64,000 nucleotides of DNA from Bacteroidaceae bacterium. Its GTDB lineage: Bacteria > Bacteroidota > Bacteroidia > Bacteroidales > Bacteroidaceae. The DNA lies in NCBI GenBank assembly GCA_017619335.1, contig JAFZSP010000033.1, positions 62,001 through 126,000 on the forward strand. Reading direction: 5' to 3'. Below, piece by piece: positions 36,865 through 46,150 of the stretch. The number at the start of each line of letters is the position of its first letter. The first letter of the stretch is position 1. The notes beneath the pieces are model-generated. The model saw only the letters and a program-made list of their open reading frames with translations. It ran no database searches and had not been told where the DNA came from. A program made the position numbers and the translations under genes.

Positions 36865-36948
36865 CATCTGCCATCATACACCACCATCTGCCACCCAAAG
36901 AAGCATTGAAAACAAATAGATTATAAAGAAAGATGACAGATGGCAGAT
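36865..36948. repeat. Inverted repeat with RTGNCAG heptamers, upstream of the vapE gene
   Basis: ATCTGCCATC (36866-36875) is repeated in inverse as GATGGCAGAT (36939-36948), with further heptamer-like units between (TGCCACC, TGACAGA). It mirrors the structure at 34863-34945 on the other side of the gene. The rest of 36780-37128 is AT-rich with nothing else recognised. Confidence 0.75.
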
Positions 36949-37128
36949 AAATTGAAATAAATATTAATAATCCATTTGTCCAAACCGTGCGCGACTACAG
37001 GATTATTCAGCGTAGATTATTTGCCTTCGGCAACTGTTCAGGCGGGCGAAAGTGAAAGAAATGCTGCACTGCTACCCGCTTTTTGTATATTTAACGCCCG
37101 AAACGATACAAGATTACGAAAAAAGTTG

Positions 37129-37136
37129 TACCTTTG
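37129..37136 (+). promoter_or_regulatory. -7 box of the Rpn-family gene
   Basis: TACCTTTG, 27 nt upstream of the ATG at 37164. Confidence 0.55.
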
Positions 37137-37163
37137 CGCCATCATTTTTAAAGATATACGATT

Positions 37164-38099
37164 ATGGCAAAGTATTTAGACCCGAGAGCCGACCTGACTT
37201 TCAAGAAGATATTCGGCGAGCACAAGAACCTCGTCATCAGTCTGCTCAACGCCCTTTTGCCACTGGAAGAAGATGAGCGGGTAGAGAGCATAGAATACTG
37301 GCCTGCCGAGAAAATCCCCGATAGAACGGAGGCTGAGAAATACAGTATTGTCGATGTGTGCTGCAAGGATAACAAGCAGCGCGAGTTCATCGTAGAAATG
37401 CAGATGACTTGGACGGAATCGTTCAAGAAGCGCGTGCTGCTCAATGCCTCCAAGGCATACGTGGCACAGACGAAAAAGGGTATGGCATACCAAAGCCTGC
37501 AACCCGTCTATGCATTGAACTTTGTCAATGCCACCTTCTTGGATGACGTCGATGACTACTACCACTACTATCATCTTGTGCATGACAAATTCACAGACAA
37601 AGTGATTGACGGACTTCACCTAATTTTTGTGGAGTTGCCGAAGTTTAAGCCTTCCACATTCTCGGAGAAGAAGATGCAGGTGCTATGGTTGCGCTTTCTG
37701 ACTGAAATCAATGAGAACACCAAGGAGGTGCCGGCAGAGTTGCTGGAGAATGCTGAGGTGAACGAAGCACTTGAGATTGTGGAAATCGCGGCCTTTAGCG
37801 ACGAGGAGATGCGGTCCTACGATAAATTCTGGGACAGGGTCAGCACCCAGCGGACATTCGAAGAAGAAATAAAGGAAAAGGCTGAAGAAAGGGTAAAAGA
37901 AGCCGAAGCTAAGGCCCAAGCTAAAGTCGAACAGGCCGAAGCTAAAGCCGAACAAGCCCAAGCTAAAGCCGAACAAGCCCAAGCTGAAGCCGAACAGCAA
38001 AAGATTGACGCCGCCCGCAAGATGAAGGCCAAGGGCTATGTCTTTGAAGATATTGCAGAAATAACAGGTCTCACTATCGGACAAATCGAAGCATTGTGA
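37164..38099 (+). CDS. Rpn/PD-(D/E)XK-family nuclease (transposase-like)
   Basis: A 311-residue protein of the family annotated as recombination-promoting nuclease or PD-(D/E)XK transposase. The N-terminal DPRADLTFKKIFGEHKNLVISLLNALL and the nuclease core YSIVDVCCKDNKQREFIVEMQ (Asp, then Glu-x-Gln) are typical. Residues about 245-280 are an Ala/Glu/Lys/Gln coiled coil built from 7-residue AEQAQAK units encoded by a 21-bp tandem repeat, a site prone to copy-number change. The end (ITGLTIGQIEAL) is a short helix-turn-helix-like element. Members are numerous in Bacteroidetes; cell role unclear. Confidence 0.88.
   Translation: MAKYLDPRADLTFKKIFGEHKNLVISLLNALLPLEEDERVESIEYWPAEKIPDRTEAEKYSIVDVCCKDNKQREFIVEMQMTWTESFKKRVLLNASKAYVAQTKKGMAYQSLQPVYALNFVNATFLDDVDDYYHYYHLVHDKFTDKVIDGLHLIFVELPKFKPSTFSEKKMQVLWLRFLTEINENTKEVPAELLENAEVNEALEIVEIAAFSDEEMRSYDKFWDRVSTQRTFEEEIKEKAEERVKEAEAKAQAKVEQAEAKAEQAQAKAEQAQAEAEQQKIDAARKMKAKGYVFEDIAEITGLTIGQIEAL
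37905..37998. repeat. 21-bp in-frame tandem repeat
   Basis: About four copies of a GCCGAACAAGCCCAAGCTAA-like unit encode the AEQAQAK heptads of the Rpn-family protein. Confidence 0.75.
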
Positions 38100-38180
38100 G
38101 ATGACATTGGGTGTAATAAATTCCCCATTTCTCGTGTATATTAAAATAGAAGTGTTAACAACAACTATTAATGATAGACT

Positions 38181-38864
38181 ATGAAGCGTAATTTGTATTT
38201 TTTGACGTTGTGCACCTTAATCTGTTCAACGGCTTTCATTTTCCCAGCCTGCTCTGATGATGAGGAAGTGTCATACCCCGTTCGTAAAATGCTGCCGGAT
38301 TATCAAGCGTTTGTGAAGGAGGGGAGAAGATGGAACTGTCAGAACGAGGGAAAGACTATCAGTTACTCATACCATGCAGAGGGAGATACTCTCTTGCAGG
38401 GAAAGACCTACAAGAAGATTCATTGGACAGACAGTAATGGTACACGCTACTTTGCTGCGGTCCGTGAAGAGAACATGAGGGTTTTCATTGTTGATAATGG
38501 CGAGCAAGGCGAACGGCTGCTATATGACTTCTGTCCACAGATTGGTGATGTCCTTTCATACCCCAGTGGGAAACGAATTCAAGTCTTTAGCGGAAGCTAT
38601 TATTGTTGGGTAAGCGGACAGAAAAGAAGAATGTTCGAATACATTGACATTTCATATGAGTACGTCCCTACGACAGTATTCTTAATCTATGAAGGAATCG
38701 GCACAGCATGTGATCCCTTCCAATTCCGAATAGGGGATATTATTACTTGTTATGACGGAGAACAATGTATATATCAAAAAATGAAAGCAGGGCCATATCC
38801 AGTAGATACGTTTCCGGATGGTCCACCAGAGGAGGATCTTGCACTACCAGAGGAGGAAGAGTAG
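38181..38864 (+). CDS. Lipoprotein of unknown function
   Basis: A 227-residue lipoprotein: signal peptide with lipobox FPAC (Cys24) followed by SDDEE, an acidic start typical of surface-exposed Bacteroidetes lipoproteins. The body is beta-rich (GDTLLQGKTYKKIHW, GERLLYDFCPQIGDVLSYPSG, IYEGIGTACDPF) and resembles small Bacteroidetes lipoproteins without assigned function. The tail is strongly acidic (PPEEDLALPEEEE). It precedes the CotH-like gene by 16 nt and is probably co-transcribed. Confidence 0.78.
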   Translation: MKRNLYFLTLCTLICSTAFIFPACSDDEEVSYPVRKMLPDYQAFVKEGRRWNCQNEGKTISYSYHAEGDTLLQGKTYKKIHWTDSNGTRYFAAVREENMRVFIVDNGEQGERLLYDFCPQIGDVLSYPSGKRIQVFSGSYYCWVSGQKRRMFEYIDISYEYVPTTVFLIYEGIGTACDPFQFRIGDIITCYDGEQCIYQKMKAGPYPVDTFPDGPPEEDLALPEEEE

Positions 38865-38880
38865 TTAAATAATCATTCTT

Positions 38881-40362
38881 ATGTATAAGACTTGCGTTCT
38901 GACGTTGGCTTTCTGTGCCAGCACCATGCATGTTGCGGCACAGTTCCAGAGAATGTCTTTGAAAGAAGTGCTGGGGCTGGGACTGCCGGTGGTGGAAGTG
39001 GTGACGGTAGACAGCGTTATGCCCACGGCCACACCTGTGGATCATCCCGAGGGCGGCAGCGGCTTCTCTGTGACAGATGCCACGAAAGTACCTGGACGGT
39101 TGGCTATCTGGGTTCCTGGCCCACGGCTTGTTTATTCCTCCGGTAACTATGCCAAGGATAAAAGCGGGATGACCATCAAGATTCGAGGTAACAATTCTGC
39201 ACGGAGAAGACTGCCGCCTTACAAAATCAAACTGCAGCGTAAGGCAGATTTGCTCTGCCGAGGCGACGATGCCAAATATGAGGACAAGAACTGGCTGTTG
39301 CTGAAGGAGACCTGGAACACACTGGCAACGCCCATCGGATTTAAGGTCAATGAGTTACTAAACTTCTCCTGGACGCCCTCATGGCTACAGGTGAACCTCC
39401 TTCTCAATGGAGAATACCGAGGCATTTACCTGCTCACTGAACAGGTGCGGCGCAACCCACGGTGCCGCATAGATGTGGATGAAGAGAGCGGATACATCAT
39501 CGAACGGGACATCTATTGGTGGGTGGCACCATTGTCTTTCGAGTCCGACCTGTACCACTGGCTGGGGAGCAATTGGCAGCGCTATACCTTCAAGTACCCG
39601 GACGAGGAGGATGTGACGGAGCAGCAGATAGCGTACATCCGCGAGGCGGTGAACCAGATGGAGGAGGCCGTGGTGGCAGGTGAAGGATATGCAGAATACA
39701 TGGACGTAGAGTCCTTCGCTGCGTGGACGCTGGGGCATGACATTCTCGGGACATACGATGGTGGAGGTGCCAACCGCTACCTTATTAAATATGACGACAC
39801 GACGGATTCCCGCTTCCACATGGGAACCATGTGGGATTTTGAGACCAATTTCTATAACCGAGATGAATGGTCGGCGCTCCACACCTACTACGGCCACTAT
39901 TGTCCCTGGCTGTTCCCGGCCAGAGACCAATCTTTTAGACATTCCTACGTGCAGCAGTGGCATACCATCTCATCGGTGCTGGAGAAGGAGATGATCATCT
40001 TCCTGGACTCCATCGCCGCCACCACCTCCGCAGCACTGGACAGTTCCCGAGTCCTGGAAGAGAAACTGCATTATCGTGAATTCAAATCAGTTGCGGACAA
40101 TGTCGCAGAGGCCAAAGAGTGGTTCCACACCAGAATAGCATGGATTGACGAACACATCGCCGAAATAGACACAACAGACATAAAAACAGGGATAGTTGGC
40201 ATCACTGAGAAGATGCCCACTTCTCTAAACGTTAAAGCCTCATCTCTAAACTGTTACGACCTCTCCGGACGCCGCCTCTCTGTGCCCTCCGCCTCCTCTG
40301 TGTCCTCTGTGCTCCCAAAGGGAGTGTATATTGAAGACGGGAAGAAGAGAGTGAGAAAATGA
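38881..40362 (+). CDS. CotH-family kinase-like exported protein
   Basis: A 493-residue exported protein with an N-terminal signal peptide. The core matches CotH-type atypical protein kinases: TIKIRGNNSARRRLPPYKIKL, LLKETWN, VNLLLNGEYRGIYLLTEQVRR, SGYIIERD and MGTMWDFETNFY (metal-binding Asp). CotH enzymes phosphorylate secreted proteins; the target here is unknown. The protein ends in CYDLSGRRLSV...KGVYIEDGKKRVRK, the surface-sorting-like tail shared with the BspA proteins, interrupted by a Ser/Val-rich insert (SASSVSSVL) encoded by a CTCTGTG-type repeat. Confidence 0.87.
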   Translation: MYKTCVLTLAFCASTMHVAAQFQRMSLKEVLGLGLPVVEVVTVDSVMPTATPVDHPEGGSGFSVTDATKVPGRLAIWVPGPRLVYSSGNYAKDKSGMTIKIRGNNSARRRLPPYKIKLQRKADLLCRGDDAKYEDKNWLLLKETWNTLATPIGFKVNELLNFSWTPSWLQVNLLLNGEYRGIYLLTEQVRRNPRCRIDVDEESGYIIERDIYWWVAPLSFESDLYHWLGSNWQRYTFKYPDEEDVTEQQIAYIREAVNQMEEAVVAGEGYAEYMDVESFAAWTLGHDILGTYDGGGANRYLIKYDDTTDSRFHMGTMWDFETNFYNRDEWSALHTYYGHYCPWLFPARDQSFRHSYVQQWHTISSVLEKEMIIFLDSIAATTSAALDSSRVLEEKLHYREFKSVADNVAEAKEWFHTRIAWIDEHIAEIDTTDIKTGIVGITEKMPTSLNVKASSLNCYDLSGRRLSVPSASSVSSVLPKGVYIEDGKKRVRK

Positions 40363-40411
40363 GATGACGATTATGGATTGTAGCAGGGTCTCTATCAAAC
40401 GGATACGAAAT

Positions 40412-41186
40412 ATGCGTTCAATAAAGTTTCACTCGTGGCTCAAGCCACTGTTTATGCTTATCGTCCTGTGCACACTGACTGCGGACAGTGCACGGCTGTG
40501 TGCCCAGGAGGCAGACTATGTGCTTATCTTTTCCGACGAGTTTAACCAGCCCAACGGGAGCAGGCCTGATCCGGAGAAGTGGAACCAACATTCGAGGTAC
40601 GCAGGCACGTGGTCACGATGGATCACAGACTCCAAGGATGTCTGCTCCATCAGGAAAGGATGTCTTGTTCTGCGCGCCATCCCAAACAAGAAGGAACCCG
40701 CTGACACAGCACAGATGTTCACGGGTGCCATCAATACAAAGGGGAAGTTTGACTTCAAGTACGGCCGGGTGGAACTGCGTATGAAGTCCAACAACCGCCA
40801 AGGGAACTTCGCGGCCATTTGGATGAAAAAAACCAGCGAGTTCACCACGAAGGAGTATGGCGATGACCATGAAGGGGCACAAGGAGCAGAGCTCTCATTT
40901 TGAAGACGTTGACCTCAGCAAATGGCATATCTATGGACTGGAGTGGACTCCCACTTATCTCATCTGGACCATCGATGGCCGCACGGTATTCTACTATTCC
41001 AAATCCGAGATGGCGAGTCTGTTGGCACAAGGGCAATGGACCTTTGACGAGCCCTTCTTCCTCATCCTCAACCAGAGCGTGGGTGACGGCCGATGGGAGT
41101 GCATGAAGCCCCAGACGAAGAAGGTCTATGAGACCCGTATCGACTGGGTGAGGGTGTATCAGAAGCGGGACAAAATATCCTTATAG
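40412..41186 (+). pseudogene. Decayed GH16 (beta-glucanase-like) gene
   Basis: Two overlapping frames together resemble a secreted GH16 enzyme. The first (signal peptide from Met at 40412; YVLIFSDEFNQPNGSRPDPEKWNQ; GRVELRMKSNNRQGNFAAIWM) stops at 40903. The second (40857-41186; SKWHIYGLEWTPTYLIWTIDG; FFLILNQSVGDG) continues in another frame. The catalytic E-x-D-x-x-E segment expected between AIWM and the HIYGLEWTP strand is absent from both, so a deletion and a frameshift near 40880-40905 have inactivated it. Its 3' end overlaps the convergent GT4 gene by 28 nt. An intact frame upstream begins at 40364. Confidence 0.78.
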
Positions 41187-42316
41187 AAGAGATAAACCTG
41201 ATTGGCGCAAGCGTTCACGGTATAGAGACGATTAACCACACTGAACGCCCGTCGCATCATCGGCAGAAAATCATCCAGGGGAGTCCCTGCGACCTTTTCC
41301 AGACAATCGGCAAGTTCTTCAGCGGTCTCAAAGCGCAAGGCTATTTCCTCACCCGTGTCCTGTAAACCATTGTCCAACTGCTCTTTGGTACCTGTCATAT
41401 TTCGGGCAACAACCAGGCAACCATTCAACATAGCCTCGGGCATACAAAATCCAAACCCCTCAAAACTGGATGGAATCACGAGTGCTCGTGCCTGACGATA
41501 AAAGGCATCAATATTCTGTTGGTCACCTAAGAAGGAGACCAAATGCTCAAGACGATGACTTTCAACAAACTGCTTGGTCTCCTGAGCATAAGCAATATTT
41601 CCCACGCCACCTACTACACGCAACGGCAGCGGTTCGGAAACTCTCTGACAATAGAGGAAATAAGCTTGCAAAAGCACCATCAGCCCTTTGACGGGTTGGA
41701 TTCGCCCCACATAGAGGAAACTGTCACGCTGTTCCGAAACAGGCATCTCAGGCACCGCCTCTCTCACGCCATCATAAATCACGCGGGACAACGCAGAGCC
41801 GTCTTGACCATAATAGCGTTGAACATCATTTGTTATACAGATGGAATGAGAATGAGCCAGTTGGCATAAGAAACTGCGTTTCCAGGGAAAATAGTGCTGG
41901 ATGCGGTCTGCATATTCACGGATGTGATAAACATGGGGAATATTCAACTTGAGCGCCGCCTCATATCCGATGTTCACGACACCGGTATTGGTGTGAACTA
42001 AATCTATTTTCTTTTGCCGAAGGATGAGCACGAGCCGACGGGTTGCGCGACGGTTCACCATCCACCGAGCAATGGTACGGGGCAGAAAGAGCACTTTCTC
42101 CTTGAGGGTTGCAAAATAGGGATAAGTATTATGACGATAAGTGAAAGTATAGCACTCCACTCCCATTGTCTCCAATTCTCCGACAATACCTCCGCTGTCT
42201 GGCATTACCACATAGGGTGTAACCCCCAACGCCATCACACCACGCAGCATATTCATAAATGCTTTCGTTGCTCCATTGTTCGGATTAGAAGTATTGAGGA
42301 CGTACAGAACTCGCAT
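41159..42316 (-). CDS. Glycosyltransferase family 4
   Basis: A 385-residue GT-B enzyme: N-terminal VLYVLNTSNPNNGATKAFMNML with a glycine-rich GGIVGELETMG, and the C-terminal donor site LYVGRIQPVKGLMVLL, FLGDQQNIDAFYRQARALVIPSSFEGFGFCMPEAMLNGCLVVA. It is the last gene of the main polysaccharide operon, 9 nt after the polymerase-like gene. Confidence 0.92.
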   Translation of the reverse strand: MRVLYVLNTSNPNNGATKAFMNMLRGVMALGVTPYVVMPDSGGIVGELETMGVECYTFTYRHNTYPYFATLKEKVLFLPRTIARWMVNRRATRRLVLILRQKKIDLVHTNTGVVNIGYEAALKLNIPHVYHIREYADRIQHYFPWKRSFLCQLAHSHSICITNDVQRYYGQDGSALSRVIYDGVREAVPEMPVSEQRDSFLYVGRIQPVKGLMVLLQAYFLYCQRVSEPLPLRVVGGVGNIAYAQETKQFVESHRLEHLVSFLGDQQNIDAFYRQARALVIPSSFEGFGFCMPEAMLNGCLVVARNMTGTKEQLDNGLQDTGEEIALRFETAEELADCLEKVAGTPLDDFLPMMRRAFSVVNRLYTVNACANQVYLFYKDILSRF

Positions 42317-42325
42317 GATGAACGG

Positions 42326-43546
42326 TCAATTGTCGGTGGGTGATTCTGGTGAATATGCCAAAAGGTAGGCACCTGCATAGATGGGGAAGATGATATACTC
42401 CCACAGCATAAATGCCGAAACCACAAAATACAAGAAAGCCAAGAAGAGCGCCGCCATCATTGCTCGCTTGTCTGGGGCGTGCCACATGATAATGCCATAG
42501 AAAAGGAACAAGAGCAAGATGCCAACGATGCCATTCTCATAGAAGAAAACCTTGTAACCGGAATTACCGAACTCCACAACCTCAAAATCACGGCCAAACA
42601 TAATGTCTGTAAAGCTGCCATAATGAATGAAATTGTTATAGTCTGCATCAAACAAGCCTGTCACGCGGTTGTCTCCTGCCATCTCGCCATCGTCAATTTC
42701 CAAACGTAACATGATGAGATCATGAACCAAGTTGTTACCGCCGTTGTAGGTAAACGTGAAGATGGTACCCACTCCGAGGAAAGCTAAAACAAGTAAGAGT
42801 TTACTGACAAAATGACGACGCTGAATCCAAACATTAGAGAACAACGCCACCACAATATAAACGTATGCTGCCACGGAAAAAGTGAAGAACAGTGTGGCCA
42901 ACATTACGAGATTGTACCACTTGCGCCACTGACCTAACTGGGAAAACAGCAAGAAGGCACAGGCGCCACCTATATGGCTGGGTTCCAAGCAAAAAGAACA
43001 GAAGCGCGGAATAATCAACATCAAATTGTGGTCTTCCACCAAAAAGAAATAGAAATTGGTGAAAGAATAGAATTCACCAAACTGTGCATTGCTTCCTGGC
43101 AGAGGAAATCCCGAAAGATACAGGAAGAAGGCGAAAAGTGACAGCGCCAGCATGGCTCCCATCAGTTTACTGAGAAACGTCATCAGACCACGCAACTTGT
43201 CCAGTCCCACTCGAAACATGCAAAAGAAAATCAACACACGGAAAGGCATCATCAAGAATGCGTTCAAGTTGGAGCTGTTGGATACACGTTCATAGGTGGC
43301 GAAAATGATGAAAGCGATGACGGGCAAGAGGAAGTCCCTGCGTGTGAAGATGGGATTCTCCATGCTGTTGGAAACCAGGAGGGATCCAAAGAAGCACAGC
43401 GCTGCGGGAACCGGATAGAGTGTAGCCAGCGGCCACATAAACCATGGATGCAAAGAGCCGAAGTAGGCAAAAAGGAAACCTGCATAGAACAGTCCCGTGG
43501 CCAGCCGTTCCTTCTCCAGGAGAATGATATCTCTCAACTTAATCAT
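42326..43546 (-). CDS. O-antigen/exopolysaccharide polymerase-like membrane protein (Wzy-type)
   Basis: A 406-residue polytopic protein with about 10-12 hydrophobic helices and a large periplasmic loop (about 275-330, NGGNNLVHDLIMLRLEIDDGE...GRDFEVVEFGNSG), the layout of Wzy polymerases. Wzy proteins have little sequence conservation, so the call rests on topology and its place between the flippase and a glycosyltransferase. I chose the ATG at 43546 (MIKLRDIILLEKERL), overlapping the flippase gene by 8 nt. Confidence 0.8.
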   Translation of the reverse strand: MIKLRDIILLEKERLATGLFYAGFLFAYFGSLHPWFMWPLATLYPVPAALCFFGSLLVSNSMENPIFTRRDFLLPVIAFIIFATYERVSNSSNLNAFLMMPFRVLIFFCMFRVGLDKLRGLMTFLSKLMGAMLALSLFAFFLYLSGFPLPGSNAQFGEFYSFTNFYFFLVEDHNLMLIIPRFCSFCLEPSHIGGACAFLLFSQLGQWRKWYNLVMLATLFFTFSVAAYVYIVVALFSNVWIQRRHFVSKLLLVLAFLGVGTIFTFTYNGGNNLVHDLIMLRLEIDDGEMAGDNRVTGLFDADYNNFIHYGSFTDIMFGRDFEVVEFGNSGYKVFFYENGIVGILLLFLFYGIIMWHAPDKRAMMAALFLAFLYFVVSAFMLWEYIIFPIYAGAYLLAYSPESPTDN

Positions 43547-45062
43547 GATGCAACTTCCTATTAATGAATGAGAGAACGAACTGGCGGTCATCAGCCGTCA
43601 ACGTGAAATACCACAAAGACGGCAGACCAATGGCAAGGGTCACCACACTGGTGACGAGGAATCGGAGGGGGAAATCCATGGAGAAGAGACACAGCCAACC
43701 GCCCAAGAACATCAACAATGTGGCAGGCAAGAGAGGAAGAAGAACAATACGCAGATAGTGCCAGCCATCCAAGCCCAAACTCTTGACGCTGAACGGAATG
43801 CGGTAGAACGAGACGGCGGCTTCCACCAACAGATAAAGCCACATCACATCCGTGGCAGAACCGCCCAGGAACAGCACCAGCCATGCAGCCGGGACGACCA
43901 ACAGTTTCGGAATATTGGTCAGGAGCGTGTAGCGGCCAATGCGCCCCATAGCCTGATTGGCAGTGTGCAACCCCAAGGAAATCTGGTCAAAGAGAAAAGC
44001 CACCATCACGAAGCGGCAGAACATAGCCGTGTGGTCGGGAACTTCCTTCAGCCACAGGGAAAGTACCTGTGGAAATTCCAACAAGAGCGGCACAGCCACC
44101 AGTAGCATCAGCGCCAGAGAGTACTTGCTCTCCATGGCTGCCAAATGCAACATGCGGGCACGGTTCTGTTCACCTTCTGCCTTGATAATCTGCGGGTTCA
44201 TCGCATTCAAGATGGAGGTGGCCACAAACGCTACTGCCGCCCACACCTGAAAACCGATACCGTATGCGGCGTTGATCACGGTGCCAAACTGGCGGTTCAG
44301 CACCATTGCCACGCCCTGATTGCGAATGAATTGCCCTCCGGCACCAAAGGTGTTCCAACCTGCGAAGCCGAACAACTCACGCATGATACCGAAGTCCCAG
44401 TCACGGAAATCACAGCGCAACCTACATTCCTCAAAACGGACGAAGGCGTAAAGCGAGAACGCTAACAGGTTAAAGAGGTTCACGCCCAGAATCATCAGTG
44501 AGTACAGCTGAAGCTTGTCTCCACTGCTGAGTTCCAGAAGTATGATGGCCATGCAGAGTTTCATCACCCCATCAATCACCTCAATCACAGATATATAAAC
44601 GATGTTCTCGCGCGCGATGAACAGCGCCTTGAAGGGGGCTGTCAAGATGGTGACAAAAAGCATCACGGAAGCAATCTGATAGACCTGCCAGGCAGCTAAC
44701 TCGCGGCCAGCCTCAATCTTCAGCCATCCCAGCACGGGCAGCCCCACCAACAGCAGGAGTCCCAGGAGCAAGAAGCCCAAGAGCAGATGCAGATAAACGC
44801 TATTGGAGAAATAGTGACGGACGGTTGCCATATCTCCCTTTCCATAATAGTAGGAGATGAAACGCTGTGTGGTCACCACCAAAGCATTCGTGATGAACCC
44901 CAACATAGCCACCACGCCGCCGACCAGTGCAAAGACACCGTAGTCACTGACGCCCAAAGCTTGCATCACCAAGCGCGTGGAATAGAGCAGCAGTACCGTA
45001 TTGATGACAGAACGCGAGTACTGCGCAGCCGTATTCACTATGACGCGTTTGGCCGGGGTCAT
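43539..45062 (-). CDS. Polysaccharide flippase, Wzx/MATE-like
   Basis: A 507-residue membrane protein with about 12-14 helices. The N terminus (RVIVNTAAQYSRSVINTVLLLYSTRLVMQALGVSDYGVFALVGGVVAM) is typical of Wzx transporters that move lipid-linked repeat units to the periplasmic face. I chose ATG 45062; a GTG two codons upstream overlaps the wzz-like stop. It overlaps the polymerase gene by 8 nt. Confidence 0.9.
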   Translation of the reverse strand: MTPAKRVIVNTAAQYSRSVINTVLLLYSTRLVMQALGVSDYGVFALVGGVVAMLGFITNALVVTTQRFISYYYGKGDMATVRHYFSNSVYLHLLLGFLLLGLLLLVGLPVLGWLKIEAGRELAAWQVYQIASVMLFVTILTAPFKALFIARENIVYISVIEVIDGVMKLCMAIILLELSSGDKLQLYSLMILGVNLFNLLAFSLYAFVRFEECRLRCDFRDWDFGIMRELFGFAGWNTFGAGGQFIRNQGVAMVLNRQFGTVINAAYGIGFQVWAAVAFVATSILNAMNPQIIKAEGEQNRARMLHLAAMESKYSLALMLLVAVPLLLEFPQVLSLWLKEVPDHTAMFCRFVMVAFLFDQISLGLHTANQAMGRIGRYTLLTNIPKLLVVPAAWLVLFLGGSATDVMWLYLLVEAAVSFYRIPFSVKSLGLDGWHYLRIVLLPLLPATLLMFLGGWLCLFSMDFPLRFLVTSVVTLAIGLPSLWYFTLTADDRQFVLSFINRKLHHD

Positions 45063-45064
45063 GC

Positions 45065-46150
45065 TCACTTGAGTTCAACGATTTGCTGAATCAGATCATC
45101 CTTGAAGATGTAGAAAATGGTGCCGATAAACGTGAGGAAAAGGATGGCAGCCACGAAGACCATGCGTTTGGGGCTGGTGGCCTTCACGGGAACCGTGGGA
45201 CCTTGCAGGATGGTGAAGGCAGGTGTCTTCTCCTGCACCTTAGCCTTGGCAGCCTGGTACTGCGTGATCATGGCACCGTAGGCATTAAAAGCCAACTGCT
45301 GCTCATTCTCCAGTTTGTCACGCTCGGAGATATAGGACTGGAGAATGGTATTGGAGTGGGCGTCCACGAACTGGCTGTAGGCCTTCAGCGAACGTTCATA
45401 TTCCTGCTTGGCCTCGCTCATCAACTGTTCATAATACTGCAAGTCCACGCGGGCCTTGCTGGTGCGATAGTCTGTGATGAAGTTCTGCAAACGCACCCGC
45501 ACGGAGTCGGCCAGGGAGGCACTGATTAACGGGTCCTGATCATAGACGGTGATGGAGATGACATCTGTCTTCTTATCGACATCACACTTAATCAGGGAAG
45601 TCAGGGACTCTACCAGCGAGTGCTGTTCTTCGCTGAGTAAGAAGGAGTTGAATCGCCCACCGCCTTCTGTGGCCACGCCAGCCAAGCGTTTTTTCTTAGG
45701 CATAATCTTGGCTTTCAGCCGTTTCAGCCAGAGTTTGGGATAGTCCCAGGGCGAGCGCTTCCAATGCTGTGTGAGATATGTATAGTAATCAGTCTGGACG
45801 GTTCCGTCCATGGTCCGAACTTCCACATCAAACAGACTCACGATGAAGTCCGTGGAGGAAATGATGTCTGGGTAAAGCATCGGATAAATGGCATCGTTGG
45901 AGGTCATATTGCCGATATTGATGCCGAAGGAAGAGGCGATGGAACCCAACGATCCGCCGCCGGGCAGGTCACCGGAGGTCTCTGGAGCCAACATCACAGA
46001 AGCTTCATAAATGCGAGGCTGAGGGAGAATCCAAATGCAAGCCAGCACGAAAGCAACGGATAAAGTCTTGAGGAACAACTTCTTGCGGGAGACCAGCTTT
46101 TTCCAGACGATGCGAAGGTCTATAACCTCACTTTTCTTCTTCTCTTCCAT
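45065..46150 (-). CDS. Wzz-type chain-length determinant
   Basis: A 361-residue polysaccharide co-polymerase with two membrane helices (about 28-45 and 333-352) flanking a periplasmic coiled-coil domain (about 200-310, YYEQLMSEAKQEYERSLKAYSQFVDAHSN). The Pro-rich PTVPVKATSPKR before helix 2 is the Wzz motif. There is no kinase domain. It regulates polymer length with the Wzy-like protein. It overlaps the SLBB exporter gene by one base. Confidence 0.93.
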   Translation of the reverse strand: MEEKKKSEVIDLRIVWKKLVSRKKLFLKTLSVAFVLACIWILPQPRIYEASVMLAPETSGDLPGGGSLGSIASSFGINIGNMTSNDAIYPMLYPDIISSTDFIVSLFDVEVRTMDGTVQTDYYTYLTQHWKRSPWDYPKLWLKRLKAKIMPKKKRLAGVATEGGGRFNSFLLSEEQHSLVESLTSLIKCDVDKKTDVISITVYDQDPLISASLADSVRVRLQNFITDYRTSKARVDLQYYEQLMSEAKQEYERSLKAYSQFVDAHSNTILQSYISERDKLENEQQLAFNAYGAMITQYQAAKAKVQEKTPAFTILQGPTVPVKATSPKRMVFVAAILFLTFIGTIFYIFKDDLIQQIVELK

